The notes under the pieces are model-generated. The model searched no databases. It was not told the origin of the DNA and saw only the letters and a program-made list of their open reading frames with translations. A DNA stretch of 64,000 nucleotides, taken from the NCBI RefSeq assembly GCF_006376675.1, contig NZ_VEWK01000001.1, positions 124,001-188,000 of the forward strand. Reading direction: 5' to 3'. The DNA is from Brucella pecoris. Its GTDB lineage: Bacteria; Pseudomonadota; Alphaproteobacteria; Rhizobiales; Rhizobiaceae. Made by a program: the position numbers and the translations under genes. Below, piece after piece: positions 9,589 to 18,641 of the stretch; position 1 is the stretch's first letter; every line of letters starts with the position of its first letter.

Positions 9589-10410
9589 ATGCAGAACAAC
9601 TGGTCCCGCTTTAACATTGCATCGGTGGCTCTGGGCTTTGCCTTCCTTTATCTGCCCATCGTCCTGCTGGTCATCTACTCGTTCAACGAATCCCGGCTGG
9701 TCACGGTCTGGGCAGGGTTTTCGACCAAGTGGTATGTCGAACTGTTCCGCAACCAAGCTCTGATGGATGCGGCGTGGGTAACGATCCGCGTCGGCCTTCT
9801 GTCTGCAACGATTGCAACTGTTCTGGGCACGCTCGCCGCATTGGCGCTCACACGCTATACGCGCTTTCGCGGACGCATCCTGTTTTCGGGCATGGTCTAC
9901 GCGCCGCTTGTCATGCCGGATGTCATCACCGGCCTGTCGCTGCTTCTACTCTTCGTGGCGATGAATTTCGACCGCGGCTTCTGGACGGTGACGCTGGCCC
10001 ACATCACCTTTTCGATGTGTTTCGTGGCAGTCGTGGTGCAGTCGCGTCTGGTGAGCTTTGACCGCTCGTTGGAGGAAGCGGCGATGGATCTTGGCGCGCC
10101 GCCGGTCACGACGTTCATGAAGGTAACGCTGCCGGTCATCCTGCCCGCAGTGGTTTCGGGCTGGATGCTTGCATTCACTCTGTCACTCGACGATCTGGTG
10201 ATTGCGAGCTTTACCTCCGGTCCGGGCGCAACCACGCTGCCGATGAAGATCTACAGCCAGGTGCGCCTTGGCGTGACGCCGGAAATCAATGCGATCTGCA
10301 CCATCCTGATCGCGCTGGTGACGATCGGCGTCATCATCGCCTCGATTGTCAACAAGCGCCGCGAAGTGCAGCGTCGCCGCGATGAGCAGGCGGCATTCCG
10401 TATGGGATAA
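9589..10410 (+). CDS. potI: Polyamine ABC transporter, permease
   Basis: A 273-residue second permease of the pot system with six predicted membrane spans and the EAA loop (SLEEAAMDLGAPPVTTFMKV, about 160-179). The conserved SLDDLVIASFTSGPG segment follows near residues 200-214. The C-terminus is strongly basic (NKRREVQRRRDEQ), typical of the cytoplasmic end. It is the last gene of the operon and converges with the acyltransferase gene over a 32-base gap with no obvious terminator. Confidence 0.93.
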   Translation: MQNNWSRFNIASVALGFAFLYLPIVLLVIYSFNESRLVTVWAGFSTKWYVELFRNQALMDAAWVTIRVGLLSATIATVLGTLAALALTRYTRFRGRILFSGMVYAPLVMPDVITGLSLLLLFVAMNFDRGFWTVTLAHITFSMCFVAVVVQSRLVSFDRSLEEAAMDLGAPPVTTFMKVTLPVILPAVVSGWMLAFTLSLDDLVIASFTSGPGATTLPMKIYSQVRLGVTPEINAICTILIALVTIGVIIASIVNKRREVQRRRDEQAAFRMG

Positions 10411-10442
10411 AACGGGAGTATTTGCCTGTTGGCCTTATCCGG

Positions 10443-11549
10443 TCAGTAGGCAAACCGTGCGGCGAGAAGCTTGCCCTGTGCCATGGTCGGCACTTCGACA
10501 TAGCGATGCATCAGCGTTGCAAGGCCGATGCTCAGGATAATGTAGGCGGGTAGCAGTGCTATCAGAGCGACATGCCCGTAAAATACATGCACCAGTGCGA
10601 AGAGCACGGTGGCATGAACCAGATAGAGACTATAGGAAATGCGCCCGAGAAACTGTGGCAAGGGCCGCAGCAAGAAGCGGCGTAAGGTATCGCTTGAAGT
10701 TGCAAGCACGATGATCCAGACAAGCCCCGCCATCGTGGCCCAGTCTGTGAGATCTCCGAACCAGTTCTTCAGCATGGGCGGCCCGGCTCCATATGTAACC
10801 AGCAGGAGAGCCAGGCTATTGATTGCGACAGTCCTTCGGTTGGATAGTCGCCCGTAGAAGCTCTGTATGGCTGACAGGTTCTGCGCCATGAGACTGCCGA
10901 GCAGGAAGAAGCTTGCAAAATGCACGGTTATCCACCAGCCGCCAGTGTAGGGATCGGAGCGGAAGGCGTTGGCGAGAACGGAAAGCCCGAAAGCCACAGC
11001 AATCGCAGCCGAGGGCCGCAATGTCACGGTGATGACGAAGAGCAGCGGAAATATGATCGATATCCGCATCTCATAAACGAGAGACCAGAATGCCGTATTC
11101 ACTTCACCATTGGGATAAGAGCCGATGAACAGCACATGCTGTGCGATCATCTGTGGCGTCACCGGTATGGTCCATGTGAGATTGAACCAGTTGCTGAGCT
11201 GCTGGATAGGCCCGTTCAGAAACAGGGCGCCAGCAAGCGCGAGCGAGAGTGCGACGAGATAAGGCAAGTATATCCGGCAGGTGCGCCGAACAAGATAGGC
11301 TGGATAGGATGGCGCGCGGCGCATGAATGGCAGCGTCAGAACGAAGCCGCTCAACAGGAAAAACAGCAGGACTGCTTCATGCGCAGCAAAAAAGAAACGG
11401 AGTGGCGATCGCAGCAGAATGAAAAAATAGGGCCCCATGGCATCATAGGGCCAGATATTCACAAAGTGCCGCAGCAAAACAACAGTCGCCGCCAGTCCGC
11501 GCAGCGCATCGAGTTCGGGATAACGTTCTGGCTGGGTATGTGTCGGCAC
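10443..11549 (-). CDS. Acyltransferase family 3 (OafA/YrhL-like) membrane protein
   Basis: An integral membrane O-acyltransferase with about ten hydrophobic segments. The family N-terminus YPELDALRGLAATVVLLRHF places the conserved Asp-Ala-Leu-Arg-Gly and the active-site His in the first span. Such enzymes acetylate or otherwise acylate surface polysaccharides or lipids. I prefer GTG at 11549, eight residues before the domain, with a GGGGGG stretch as ribosome site; the frame stays open to a TTG at 11672, which would add a non-typical 41-residue extension. It stands alone, so its substrate is unknown. Confidence 0.85.
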   Translation of the reverse strand: MPTHTQPERYPELDALRGLAATVVLLRHFVNIWPYDAMGPYFFILLRSPLRFFFAAHEAVLLFFLLSGFVLTLPFMRRAPSYPAYLVRRTCRIYLPYLVALSLALAGALFLNGPIQQLSNWFNLTWTIPVTPQMIAQHVLFIGSYPNGEVNTAFWSLVYEMRISIIFPLLFVITVTLRPSAAIAVAFGLSVLANAFRSDPYTGGWWITVHFASFFLLGSLMAQNLSAIQSFYGRLSNRRTVAINSLALLLVTYGAGPPMLKNWFGDLTDWATMAGLVWIIVLATSSDTLRRFLLRPLPQFLGRISYSLYLVHATVLFALVHVFYGHVALIALLPAYIILSIGLATLMHRYVEVPTMAQGKLLAARFAY

Positions 11550-11731
11550 AACCGCGCCCCCCGCACAATCAACTTGGTCTACGCATTGTCCGACGCAAAA
11601 CCGCACCGCATTTTTGCTGGAAATGCTCCTATGAAAGACGCTGATTTTCGGGGGCACAGGCCAGTCGGTCAATTCGGGTCTTCGGCTGGCTCACATCACC
11701 GAAAGGCGTAAAGGGAGGTGGTTTTTGCGCC

Positions 11732-11833
11732 AGAGCATAATCCGACCGGTGTGAAACGAGGACGATCAAGATTATGCTTCAAATAGAAGAATTTAGAGCG
11801 CCGATCTGATTCATTCAGACCGAAACGCGCTCT
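11732..11833. repeat. Dispersed palindromic repeat, copy C (RIME / Bru-RS-like)
   Basis: A two-module element of about 100 bases. The left module (AGAGCATAATCC ... GATTATGC) is self-complementary and unlike the other copies. The right module (GATCTGATTCATTCAGACCG ... GCGCTCT) matches copy A at 17.9 kb. It is intergenic, between the acyltransferase and the AsmA gene. Confidence 0.65.
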
Positions 11834-11872
11834 CAGGAGGGCCGAGGCGTTCTGACCGGCAGGCCGCTTTGA

Positions 11873-13822
11873 TTACTGCCCCGTTCCCATTGAAGACGGA
11901 GAAATAAATGGCCGGTCCCACGAGCCGCCGACGAAGAAATTGAGCGGTGGCTTGGCAGGCGGGGTTTCAGCAGGCGGCTGGCTGGCCTGGCCATCGGTGC
12001 CGCTTTCCTGCGGTTGTTGCGGCTGGCTGCTGGGAAAGACGACTTCGCCGCTCAGCGCCAGACTGCGATCCACGAAAGGCACGATGCCTGCAAGTGTCAG
12101 CGTGCCGTCGGACGTATCAAGGCGGGCATTTTCCAGCGTCGCAACGCCATCGGACAGGTTGGCCTTCACATCCAGACGATTGAATGCCAGCGCGACATTT
12201 TCCTTCCGCTCGAGAGCGAAAAAGCGCTGGCTTTGCGCCTTGGTGAGAAAATCCTGCACGGCAAAGCCCTGCATCTGACCATTGTTGAGCTGGATGGAAA
12301 CATTACCTTGCGCATTGGTCAAAAGGCCGGACCAGCGATTGGCCGGACCTTTCATGAACAGAGAGACATTGCCCTTGCCGCTTATGAAAGGTTTGTCGAA
12401 GCCAAGTGCTGTGAAGAACTGCGAACTGTCGATATCCGAGGCGTTGAAGCGCAATTCGCCACTGGCGCTTTTCAGGTCGCGCACGATCTGCACATTGGCT
12501 TGCATGATGCCGTTGAAGGCCTTGGCGTCGCCGATATCGAAGATGGCGCGACCACCCCGTATCTGCACCGCAGCGGCCACACCCGTCATATTCACGGGGC
12601 CTGCTGTGGCATTCTGTGCCGAAAGCCGCAGATCCACTTCCGCGCGGTCTATGAAGCTCGTGTCGACGACATCGCGGTCGGGATTGTTGCGCTCGTTCGG
12701 CGAACGTGCACCGCTATCCGGTAACGGAATGAAGGCTGAAAACAGGCGGCCAAGATCAAGCTTGTCGAAAGCCAGCGTGCCTGTTACCGCAGGCTGATCC
12801 TGTTCGAGGCCGATCTCGATCACGCCCTTGGCAGGGCTGTCACTGGCGGTCATTTCCACATCCGCGAACTTCAGCCGTTTCGGCGTTGCTGTGATGGTGG
12901 ATTCCAGCGAAAACGCACCGATTTCGGCGCTGCCCGCAATTGGCGGGAGACTGAGCCAACGTACCGCGCCGCTCAGCGATGGGGTTTTGGCCGTCAAATC
13001 ACCTTCGAAAAAGCGGTCCTTGGAAATATTCGCCTTGCCCTGAAATGTGAGGCTTAACGGGTTGGCGGTCAGGCTTGCAGTCACATCCGATGTGCCGCCT
13101 GCCAGAAGCGGCAGAGCTTGCGCGGCGGTCAGGCTGAATTGGGAAGTCTCGTTGCGCCATTTGGCGTTGCCTTTCAGCGTCGCGGCGCTCGACGTGCGCG
13201 GCCATTCCAGCGTCGCGTTGACATCGGTGATCTGCTCGTCGCTGGTGATTTCCGGCTCGCTGCCCGGACGGTTGAACGCAATCGTCCCGTCGCGAACCAC
13301 GACGCGGCCGAAGGGTTGCGAGGCTTGCTGTGCTGCCAGCGCATTATCGCCGGAACCGCTTTGCTGCAATGCACGCTGCGCGCGGATGGCGGTGCCGAGA
13401 CGCCCATTGGAATTGGCGACAGCGTCGAGAAGCTGTGAGAAATTTGAAACGGGTCCGTCGAGGTTTATATGCGGACGGACAATCTGCGTTTCGGAGAACG
13501 AGATGTGCCCCATAATGGCATCGAGCGGCGATAGTTCCACATCGATGCGGTCCGCGCTCATGAGCGGTTTCTGACCTTGATCGGTGAGTTTGCTAAGCGT
13601 TACACCATTCAAGGATGCGCGCAGAACAGGGAACACTTTCAGACGAGGGGCTTGCCGCAGTTCAACGCTGTAGCCTGTCCAGGCACTGATTTCCTGCGCA
13701 ACGCGGATACGGATGGCATCGGTAGAGACGATAAAAGGCACCACAGCCAGCAAGGTTGCTGCAGCCGCGGCGCATAGAATGACGAGCGCAATTATGAGGC
13801 GCATAAATCGGGGCCAGCGCAT
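11873..13822 (-). CDS. AsmA-family protein
   Basis: An approximately 649-residue envelope protein anchored by one N-terminal membrane segment (about residues 8-30), with the rest in the periplasm. The N-terminal AsmA domain is recognisable (SAWTGYSVELRQAPRLKVFP near 46-65). A long beta-rich region follows, and the AsmA C-terminal domain lies near 380-600 (SGKGNVSLFMKGPAN and QMQGFAVQDFLTKAQ). The C-terminus is Pro/Gln-rich, ending in a short conserved-looking NFFVGGSWDRPFISPS. AsmA-like proteins are related to lipid-transport (VPS13/bridge-like) proteins and affect outer-membrane composition. ATG 13822 was chosen over the adjacent TTG at 13825. Confidence 0.88.
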   Translation of the reverse strand: MRWPRFMRLIIALVILCAAAAATLLAVVPFIVSTDAIRIRVAQEISAWTGYSVELRQAPRLKVFPVLRASLNGVTLSKLTDQGQKPLMSADRIDVELSPLDAIMGHISFSETQIVRPHINLDGPVSNFSQLLDAVANSNGRLGTAIRAQRALQQSGSGDNALAAQQASQPFGRVVVRDGTIAFNRPGSEPEITSDEQITDVNATLEWPRTSSAATLKGNAKWRNETSQFSLTAAQALPLLAGGTSDVTASLTANPLSLTFQGKANISKDRFFEGDLTAKTPSLSGAVRWLSLPPIAGSAEIGAFSLESTITATPKRLKFADVEMTASDSPAKGVIEIGLEQDQPAVTGTLAFDKLDLGRLFSAFIPLPDSGARSPNERNNPDRDVVDTSFIDRAEVDLRLSAQNATAGPVNMTGVAAAVQIRGGRAIFDIGDAKAFNGIMQANVQIVRDLKSASGELRFNASDIDSSQFFTALGFDKPFISGKGNVSLFMKGPANRWSGLLTNAQGNVSIQLNNGQMQGFAVQDFLTKAQSQRFFALERKENVALAFNRLDVKANLSDGVATLENARLDTSDGTLTLAGIVPFVDRSLALSGEVVFPSSQPQQPQESGTDGQASQPPAETPPAKPPLNFFVGGSWDRPFISPSSMGTGQ

Positions 13823-14149
13823 CAACCATCCAATCAGTGAGTTCTACCAAGCTTTAAACCAGCAATGGTCCAAAGCAAAGACGCCGGATGCATGACCCGT
13901 CATCTGCGGTGGCAGAAGACGGAATCAAATCACCAGTGCTGCTTCTATCCTATGGTTAATCAATTGCTGCACGGAAATTAACCCTGATTTTACAGTCGCT
14001 ACCAATGTGTAAATTCTGAACGAAGAATTTAAGGCGTCGTTAACCGGCTTTACGCGATAACAAATGCAACACTGAGTGATGATCGAGCCGCCGTTTCCGG
14101 TGCTCCGTTGCGGATTGCTTTTGTGTCCTTTGTCTCTGAGATTCTGATA
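13823..14149 (+). other. Gene-free stretch; candidate small-RNA locus on the plus strand
   Basis: About 330 bases lie between the starts of the AsmA gene and the end of pdhS, both on the minus strand. No credible protein gene is seen. A plus-strand intrinsic terminator at 14150-14176 has no plus-strand gene upstream, so an sRNA starting somewhere after about 13950 is plausible. I could not define its promoter. An 85-codon minus-strand frame (13925-14182) runs through the terminator and is considered spurious. Confidence 0.4.
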
Positions 14150-14176
14150 GCGTCGGTTCGTCCGGCGCTTTTTTTT
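14150..14176 (+). terminator. Orphan intrinsic terminator, plus strand
   Basis: The 7-bp stem GCGTCGG / CCGGCGC (one G-T pair) with loop TTCGT is followed by eight T residues. It is the only plus-strand terminator in a region whose annotated genes all lie on the minus strand. Confidence 0.65.
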
Positions 14177-14192
14177 GCTCACGCGAGGCCAT

Positions 14193-14219
14193 AAAAAAAC
14201 CTCCCGCGACGGGAGGTTT
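14193..14219 (-). terminator. Intrinsic terminator of pdhS
   Basis: The 9-bp perfect stem AAACCTCCC / GGGAGGTTT (14197-14205 / 14211-14219) begins 22 bases beyond the pdhS stop. Read on the minus strand it continues into a run of T residues, so it ends the pdhS transcript. Confidence 0.8.
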
Positions 14220-14240
14220 CTTGATTATTGACGATGCAGA

Positions 14241-17200
14241 TCAGTCAGCCAGAACGCGTGTTGGCGGAAAGGCGATCTCAACCACCGTTCCGTGCCCCGG
14301 AGTGGAATCGATGGCGAATTGCGCACGATTGGCTTCCACCATGGCTTTTGTCAGAGGTAAACCCAGTCCGGTGCCTTCGCTGCGCCAATCCTTCGCGCTT
14401 TCAGCCTTGCGACGTTCCAGCGCGTTGATCTGGCGGAACGGCTTCAGTGCTTGCTCAACCTCGGATTTGGTCATGCCGATGCCCGTATCGCGCACCCGCA
14501 TCACGACGTCGCCGTTCATCTCGTAGCTTGTCGAAACAATCACCTGACCGCCCGGCGCAGTGAAGCGCACGGCATTGGACAGAAGGTTCAGCGCCACTTG
14601 CTTGATCGAACGCGTATCGGCAACAATGTCGGGCAGGTTGGACTGGAAGCTCGAGCGGATAATGACGCGCTCGCGATTGGCCTGCGGCTGCATCAGCGCG
14701 ATGGCTTCGGCAATGGCATCGTTGAGCGAGACTGCTTCGAATTTCATATCCAGAGCGCCGGCTTCGATCTTCGAAATATCGAGCAGATCGTTGACCAGTG
14801 CCAGCACGTGATTGCCGGAACGATTGATGTCGCGCAGGTAGTCCCGGTAGCGGTCATTGCCAATGGGACCGAATTTCTCGTCGGCCATTAGCTCGGAAAA
14901 GCCGATGATCGCATTGAGCGGCGTGCGGATTTCGTGGCTGATGCGCGCCAGAAACTCAGTTTTCTGGCTCGAGGCGCGTTCAGCTTCCTTGCGCGCATTG
15001 GTCAGCTCTTCCTCGGTGCGCTTCCACTGCGTGATGTCACGCAGAACGGCGCAGAACCCACGCGTATGCGGCAGCTTGCCGATGGTCATGAACAGCGGAA
15101 TGAACCCGCCCTTGGCTTCGCGACCGATCACTTCGCGCCCATCATTGAGGACACTTAAAACTCCGTTGCCCGAAAGGCCGTGCAGATAGTCCATCGCGGC
15201 ACGCTGGCTTTCGATGGCAAACAGCATCGAGAAGAACTTGCCTTCCGTCTCGTCGCGTTCGTAGCCGAACAGGGCCGAGGCCGAATGGTTCATAGAACGG
15301 ATGCGGCCTTCCGGGTCGATAAGGACAACACCGTCCGTCGCCGTGTCGAGAATGGTCTTCAGTTCCTCGACATTATCCGCAAGCGCCTGCTTTTCGTCGT
15401 CCGCGTTGATCGCGACTGAGTCTATCGCGACTGGCGCTGTGGTCGGTGTGGCAATGGTCTCAACAGGTGCCGCTACCGGCATCAGGCTCAGCATAAGTGC
15501 ACGGCCATCGCGCCAGGAAATGGCATTGAGGTGCGCATCGACAGGTTCTTCGCTGCCATTGGCGCGGCGCAGCACCATACCCTGTCGTGATTCACCATCG
15601 TCGCTATCGCTGTTGAACAGCACGTCGACGCCACCCGCATCGCGAATATCGTCGAGCGATTCATAGCCGGTGAGGTCGAGCAGGGCCTGATTGACGTAGT
15701 GGACGTTGTCACCCGAATGAATAATGACCGGTACCGGCAGATTGGCCAATAGGGCGGTTTCATTCGCATGGGTGGTCTCTCGCATCGAGAATGACGTATT
15801 TTCGGTGGCATCTGCACCGATGAGCGACGCTTTCACGTCAGTCTTTTCGACCGGCTGCGGGCGATCCGCAACGACTTCTTCCGGCATTGCATTCACGTCG
15901 CTTTCGGCGCGCGAGTTGGCAAGCCCCTGCTTGCGCAGACGGTCGGCGATTTCGCGGAATGCGTTGCGCTCGGTCTTGGTCAGCCCGCCTTCGGGACGCT
16001 TTTCATGTTCCCTCTCTTTCAGCATCCGGGCCTGATCCGCAGCGACTTTCTCTTCCGCACAGGCATTCAGCAGGCTGATGACCTTGTCGGAATCGCGGCG
16101 TCCGGGTGTCGGTGTAATATCGAGCGGCGGCTTGGGAAGCGTTGCGACAGGGCTGTCGTCATTGGCAACTTCTTCGGTGAATGCCAGAACGTCGTCGTCT
16201 TCTGCGGAGACGGCAGTTTCAACCGGCTCGCTGACGGGCTTGCGCGCCTGCGGAATACCGCCTGCAAGCACAAGTCCGATTTCTTCGGGGTCTTTCTCGG
16301 CCTCTGCCGGGCGCACCACACCAAAGCCACGGAAACCGATGAACTTCCGGTCGCGGGAATAGACGGGCAGGGCGGCAAGCTCGACCGGCACGCGCAGATC
16401 CGTACCTTCGACCGGCCACATCAACCGTTTTCCCGACCATGTATCGCGCTTGTCGAGCAGGGCTGTAATGCTGCCATCCGGATCGAAACCGAAGACATTG
16501 GCAACATCGGCAAAGCGCCGTCCGACGACATCAGCCGCATTCGGCCCGATCGTCGCGGCAAGGTCTGGCGATACTTCGCTGAATGCGCCGTCCGGTCCCA
16601 CTTTCCAGATGAAGCGGGCAGGCGGTGCATCCTGGTCGAATACGAAGCCGCGGGGCTTCGGCTGCTCCGCAGAGGTATCATCCTTAGTCGCTTCGGCTTT
16701 CGGGGCCTCCACAGGCTCTGGAAGCATCTCTTCCAGTATCTCTTCGGCTTCCCCCTGCAGAACGACGGGTGCTTGCAATGTCGCGACAGGGGCGTCGCCG
16801 ATGATGCAGAGAAGATGCATAGGCGGTATGTCGGTCAGCCGTGCAATCGCTCCCGGTACGGAGTGTTTTCCGGCACGGATGCGACGCTTGACGATACGGT
16901 CGGTTGCGTCTGCAGCCTCGATAACGAGGTCTTCCAGCGTGGTGGAGGAAATATCGAGTCCGGCGAAACGCGGGCTTGCCGCGATCACCCTGCTGTTCGC
17001 ATCGATCAGGGCAATATGCGTGCTGTCGTCACTGAGGCCGGAAATGATGGCTTCTGCCTTAGCGTCCTTGCTGTCGGCAGTCAGCAGCAGTCCGGACACT
17101 CCGTCTGGAAGCGTGATATGAGAAACGTTGAAACGGGTAAGATCGGAACGCAACCCGCCGCCGAGCCGAACGGAAACGGTTCGGGCCGGACCGTCTGTAT

Positions 17201-17426
17201 CTGCGTTGGACGAAGCAATCTGTCGGCGTGTGGCTATGGGCAAATCGAGACTGCCGCCGATCATGTCTTCCACGCGATCGAAGCCGAAAAGCTTCGCGCC
17301 GGGTCCATTGACCCAAAGCACTGCCGACAGGTCGTGCGTCAGCACGAGCTGCGCATCACCCTTTGCAAAGCCTTCGCGGATCGAATCCAGCGCGGCAATA
17401 TCGATGAAGGGGTATGATCCTGACAT
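14241..17426 (-). CDS. pdhS: PAS-domain cell-cycle histidine kinase PdhS
   Basis: A 1061-residue cytoplasmic sensor kinase matching Brucella PdhS, which localises at the old pole and acts on the response regulator DivK. The long N-terminal half is acidic and partly disordered, with PAS-like segments. Two clearer PAS domains follow (about residues 550-660 and 690-800), the second containing IDPEGRIRSMNHSASALFGY. The HisKA phospho-acceptor motif SHEIRTPLN puts His at about 831. The ATPase domain has N (NLLSNAV, about 947), G1 (RDTGIGM, about 980) and G2 (GTGLGLPL, about 1020) boxes. There are no membrane spans. The gene is monocistronic with its own terminator. Essential cell-cycle roles are known for Brucella abortus PdhS. 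Confidence 0.93.
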   Translation of the reverse strand: MSGSYPFIDIAALDSIREGFAKGDAQLVLTHDLSAVLWVNGPGAKLFGFDRVEDMIGGSLDLPIATRRQIASSNADTDGPARTVSVRLGGGLRSDLTRFNVSHITLPDGVSGLLLTADSKDAKAEAIISGLSDDSTHIALIDANSRVIAASPRFAGLDISSTTLEDLVIEAADATDRIVKRRIRAGKHSVPGAIARLTDIPPMHLLCIIGDAPVATLQAPVVLQGEAEEILEEMLPEPVEAPKAEATKDDTSAEQPKPRGFVFDQDAPPARFIWKVGPDGAFSEVSPDLAATIGPNAADVVGRRFADVANVFGFDPDGSITALLDKRDTWSGKRLMWPVEGTDLRVPVELAALPVYSRDRKFIGFRGFGVVRPAEAEKDPEEIGLVLAGGIPQARKPVSEPVETAVSAEDDDVLAFTEEVANDDSPVATLPKPPLDITPTPGRRDSDKVISLLNACAEEKVAADQARMLKEREHEKRPEGGLTKTERNAFREIADRLRKQGLANSRAESDVNAMPEEVVADRPQPVEKTDVKASLIGADATENTSFSMRETTHANETALLANLPVPVIIHSGDNVHYVNQALLDLTGYESLDDIRDAGGVDVLFNSDSDDGESRQGMVLRRANGSEEPVDAHLNAISWRDGRALMLSLMPVAAPVETIATPTTAPVAIDSVAINADDEKQALADNVEELKTILDTATDGVVLIDPEGRIRSMNHSASALFGYERDETEGKFFSMLFAIESQRAAMDYLHGLSGNGVLSVLNDGREVIGREAKGGFIPLFMTIGKLPHTRGFCAVLRDITQWKRTEEELTNARKEAERASSQKTEFLARISHEIRTPLNAIIGFSELMADEKFGPIGNDRYRDYLRDINRSGNHVLALVNDLLDISKIEAGALDMKFEAVSLNDAIAEAIALMQPQANRERVIIRSSFQSNLPDIVADTRSIKQVALNLLSNAVRFTAPGGQVIVSTSYEMNGDVVMRVRDTGIGMTKSEVEQALKPFRQINALERRKAESAKDWRSEGTGLGLPLTKAMVEANRAQFAIDSTPGHGTVVEIAFPPTRVLAD

Positions 17427-17667
17427 ACCAGTCCTTACCTGTTCTTTCGACCGCCCGCAGTACTTGTTAACGTCCTGTTAATAAGCCTCTTATGGGCGCG
17501 GGTCCACATTGCCATTGGGTATGGGCTGCATTTTCTGTTTCATTAGTTAATGCGGGAAAGGCAATTTTACATGCTCGAACCAATATTCGAGTTGTGCACA
17601 GCCGGTCGTGTGTAATGGTTACCAGCCTGTGACCATTATAAGCAGGATTAGATGTTAAATCCCGCAA

Positions 17668-17698
17668 TTGGGAATTTCTCAAAAAAGAGAGCTATAAT
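17668..17698 (+). promoter_or_regulatory. Possible promoter for tRNA-His
   Basis: A perfect -10 hexamer TATAAT lies at 17693-17698, with a weak -35-like TTGGGA at 17668-17673 (19-base spacer). It is about 80 bases before the tRNA and is the best promoter match in the 352-base gap between pdhS and the tRNA, where I see no protein gene. Confidence 0.4.
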
Positions 17699-17778
17699 CA
17701 CTTGCAATATGGATCGATTCTCCGTATGTGACCCCCTGTCGGCGATGCCAGAGCATCACGCAGCCGACACAAAGGTAC

Positions 17779-17855
17779 GCGGTCGTAGCTCAGTTGGTTA
17801 GAGCGCAGGATTGTGGCTCCTGAGGTCGTTGGTTCAACTCCAACCGACCGTACCA
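17779..17855 (+). tRNA. tRNA-His (anticodon GTG)
   Basis: A complete cloverleaf with encoded CCA. The acceptor stem is GCGGTCG / CGACCGT, with a G-T first pair. The D arm is GCTC...GAGC, the anticodon stem CAGGA/TCCTG encloses the loop TTGTGGC, and the T-loop is GTTCAACTC. The discriminator is A73 and the base before position 1 is C. The usual G-1:C73 pair of tRNA-His is therefore absent, as described for several alphaproteobacteria. Confidence 0.95.
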
Positions 17856-17891
17856 TTGCCCCCCCAGACACCTGTTGCGAGTTTTAAGAAA

Positions 17892-18000
17892 AGCGCTGGA
17901 GCGCATCCCGAAAAGTGTGAAACGGTTTTCGGATAAGATGCGCGTCAAAACAAACAGTTGAGACGCGTCGATCTGATTCAATCAGGTCGAAACGCGCTCT
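17892..18000. repeat. Dispersed palindromic repeat, copy A (RIME / Bru-RS-like)
   Basis: A two-module element just after tRNA-His. Module 1 begins GAGCGCATCCCGAAAAGTGT and folds back on GATGCGCGT; it matches the reverse complement of copy B at 34.9 kb. Module 2 contains CGATCTGATTCAATCAGGTC and ends in GCGCTCT; it matches copy C at 11.8 kb. An A/T-rich linker joins the modules. Confidence 0.75.
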
Positions 18001-18096
18001 GGGTGGTTCGCTTTGTTTGGAACCAATGGCCTGTCCTTCCATTAGGTTTATAGCGGCAACTCTTATGTCGCTGAAACGAACAGGAGGATTTGATCC

Positions 18097-18309
18097 ATGA
18101 AACAGGTCAACCCGACTGAGGCAAGGCAGGGGCGCGAAGGCAAGCCCGTTCTCGTGGTGTTGCTGGTCAGTATCGCGGCGGCGCTGGTCGTTTGGGTGCT
18201 GGTCGAAATCTACGGTGCCGTTATTTCCCCCGATGACAATACCCCGAATGGCGAGAATTCCTTGCCACCCGCTACGACGGAAACGGTTCCGCCAGCATCG
18301 GCGCAATAA
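18097..18309 (+). CDS. Small single-span membrane protein, unknown function
   Basis: A 70-residue protein with a basic N-terminus, one clear membrane segment at about residues 19-42 (VLVVLLVSIAAALVVWVLV), and a Pro/Thr-rich tail that probably lies outside. The ribosome site AGGAGGATTT is strong. Its last 100 bases overlap, on the other strand, the end of a DUF982 gene. I do not recognise a function. Confidence 0.7.
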   Translation: MKQVNPTEARQGREGKPVLVVLLVSIAAALVVWVLVEIYGAVISPDDNTPNGENSLPPATTETVPPASAQ

Positions 18310-18641
18310 TCCATTCTCGTGATTTGATATCGATGACTGGCTAAGGGTTTTACGAAATAAGCAGGCGCGATGAGTGGTGGCGTTGTGATCACGCGCTCGC
18401 GCTCATCGGCACATATCAATATGCCCGCCGCCTGGGCCGCCTCCACAAACTGCCGACGTGCTTTGGCCGCAAGTTCCGCGTGTCCGTCCCAGCTAAGCAG
18501 GCAGGCCATGATGAGCGCATCACGATGTTCCGGCCTGAATCTTGGCCAATGACGCAGGAAGAATTGCTCAGCATCTCGCGTATCGCAGATGCTGTAAAAG
18601 GTGTCGTAAATATAAACTGCAACCGGACTGGACCATTTCAT
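18210..18641 (-). CDS. DUF982 domain protein
   Basis: A 143-residue protein whose first 75 residues match the DUF982 pattern common in rhizobia and Brucella (start MKWSSPVAVYIYDTFYSIC, core AEQFFLRHWPRFRPEHRDAL, helix around FVEAAQAAGI). The remaining 65 residues look unlike the family and are read antisense to the small membrane protein at 18097-18309. This may be a readthrough extension after loss of an earlier stop. The upstream DNA is very A/T-rich and gives no clear ribosome site. Function unknown. Confidence 0.6.
   Translation of the reverse strand: MKWSSPVAVYIYDTFYSICDTRDAEQFFLRHWPRFRPEHRDALIMACLLSWDGHAELAAKARRQFVEAAQAAGILICADERERVITTPPLIAPAYFVKPLASHRYQITRMDYCADAGGTVSVVAGGKEFSPFGVLSSGEITAP

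Noticed and set aside
13925..14182. 85-codon minus-strand frame between pdhS and AsmA gene
   Set aside because: It runs through an intrinsic terminator and has no ribosome site or recognisable family.
16005..17417. 470-codon frame antisense to pdhS
   Set aside because: Cys/Arg-rich low-quality composition, no domain; pdhS on the other strand is clearly coding.
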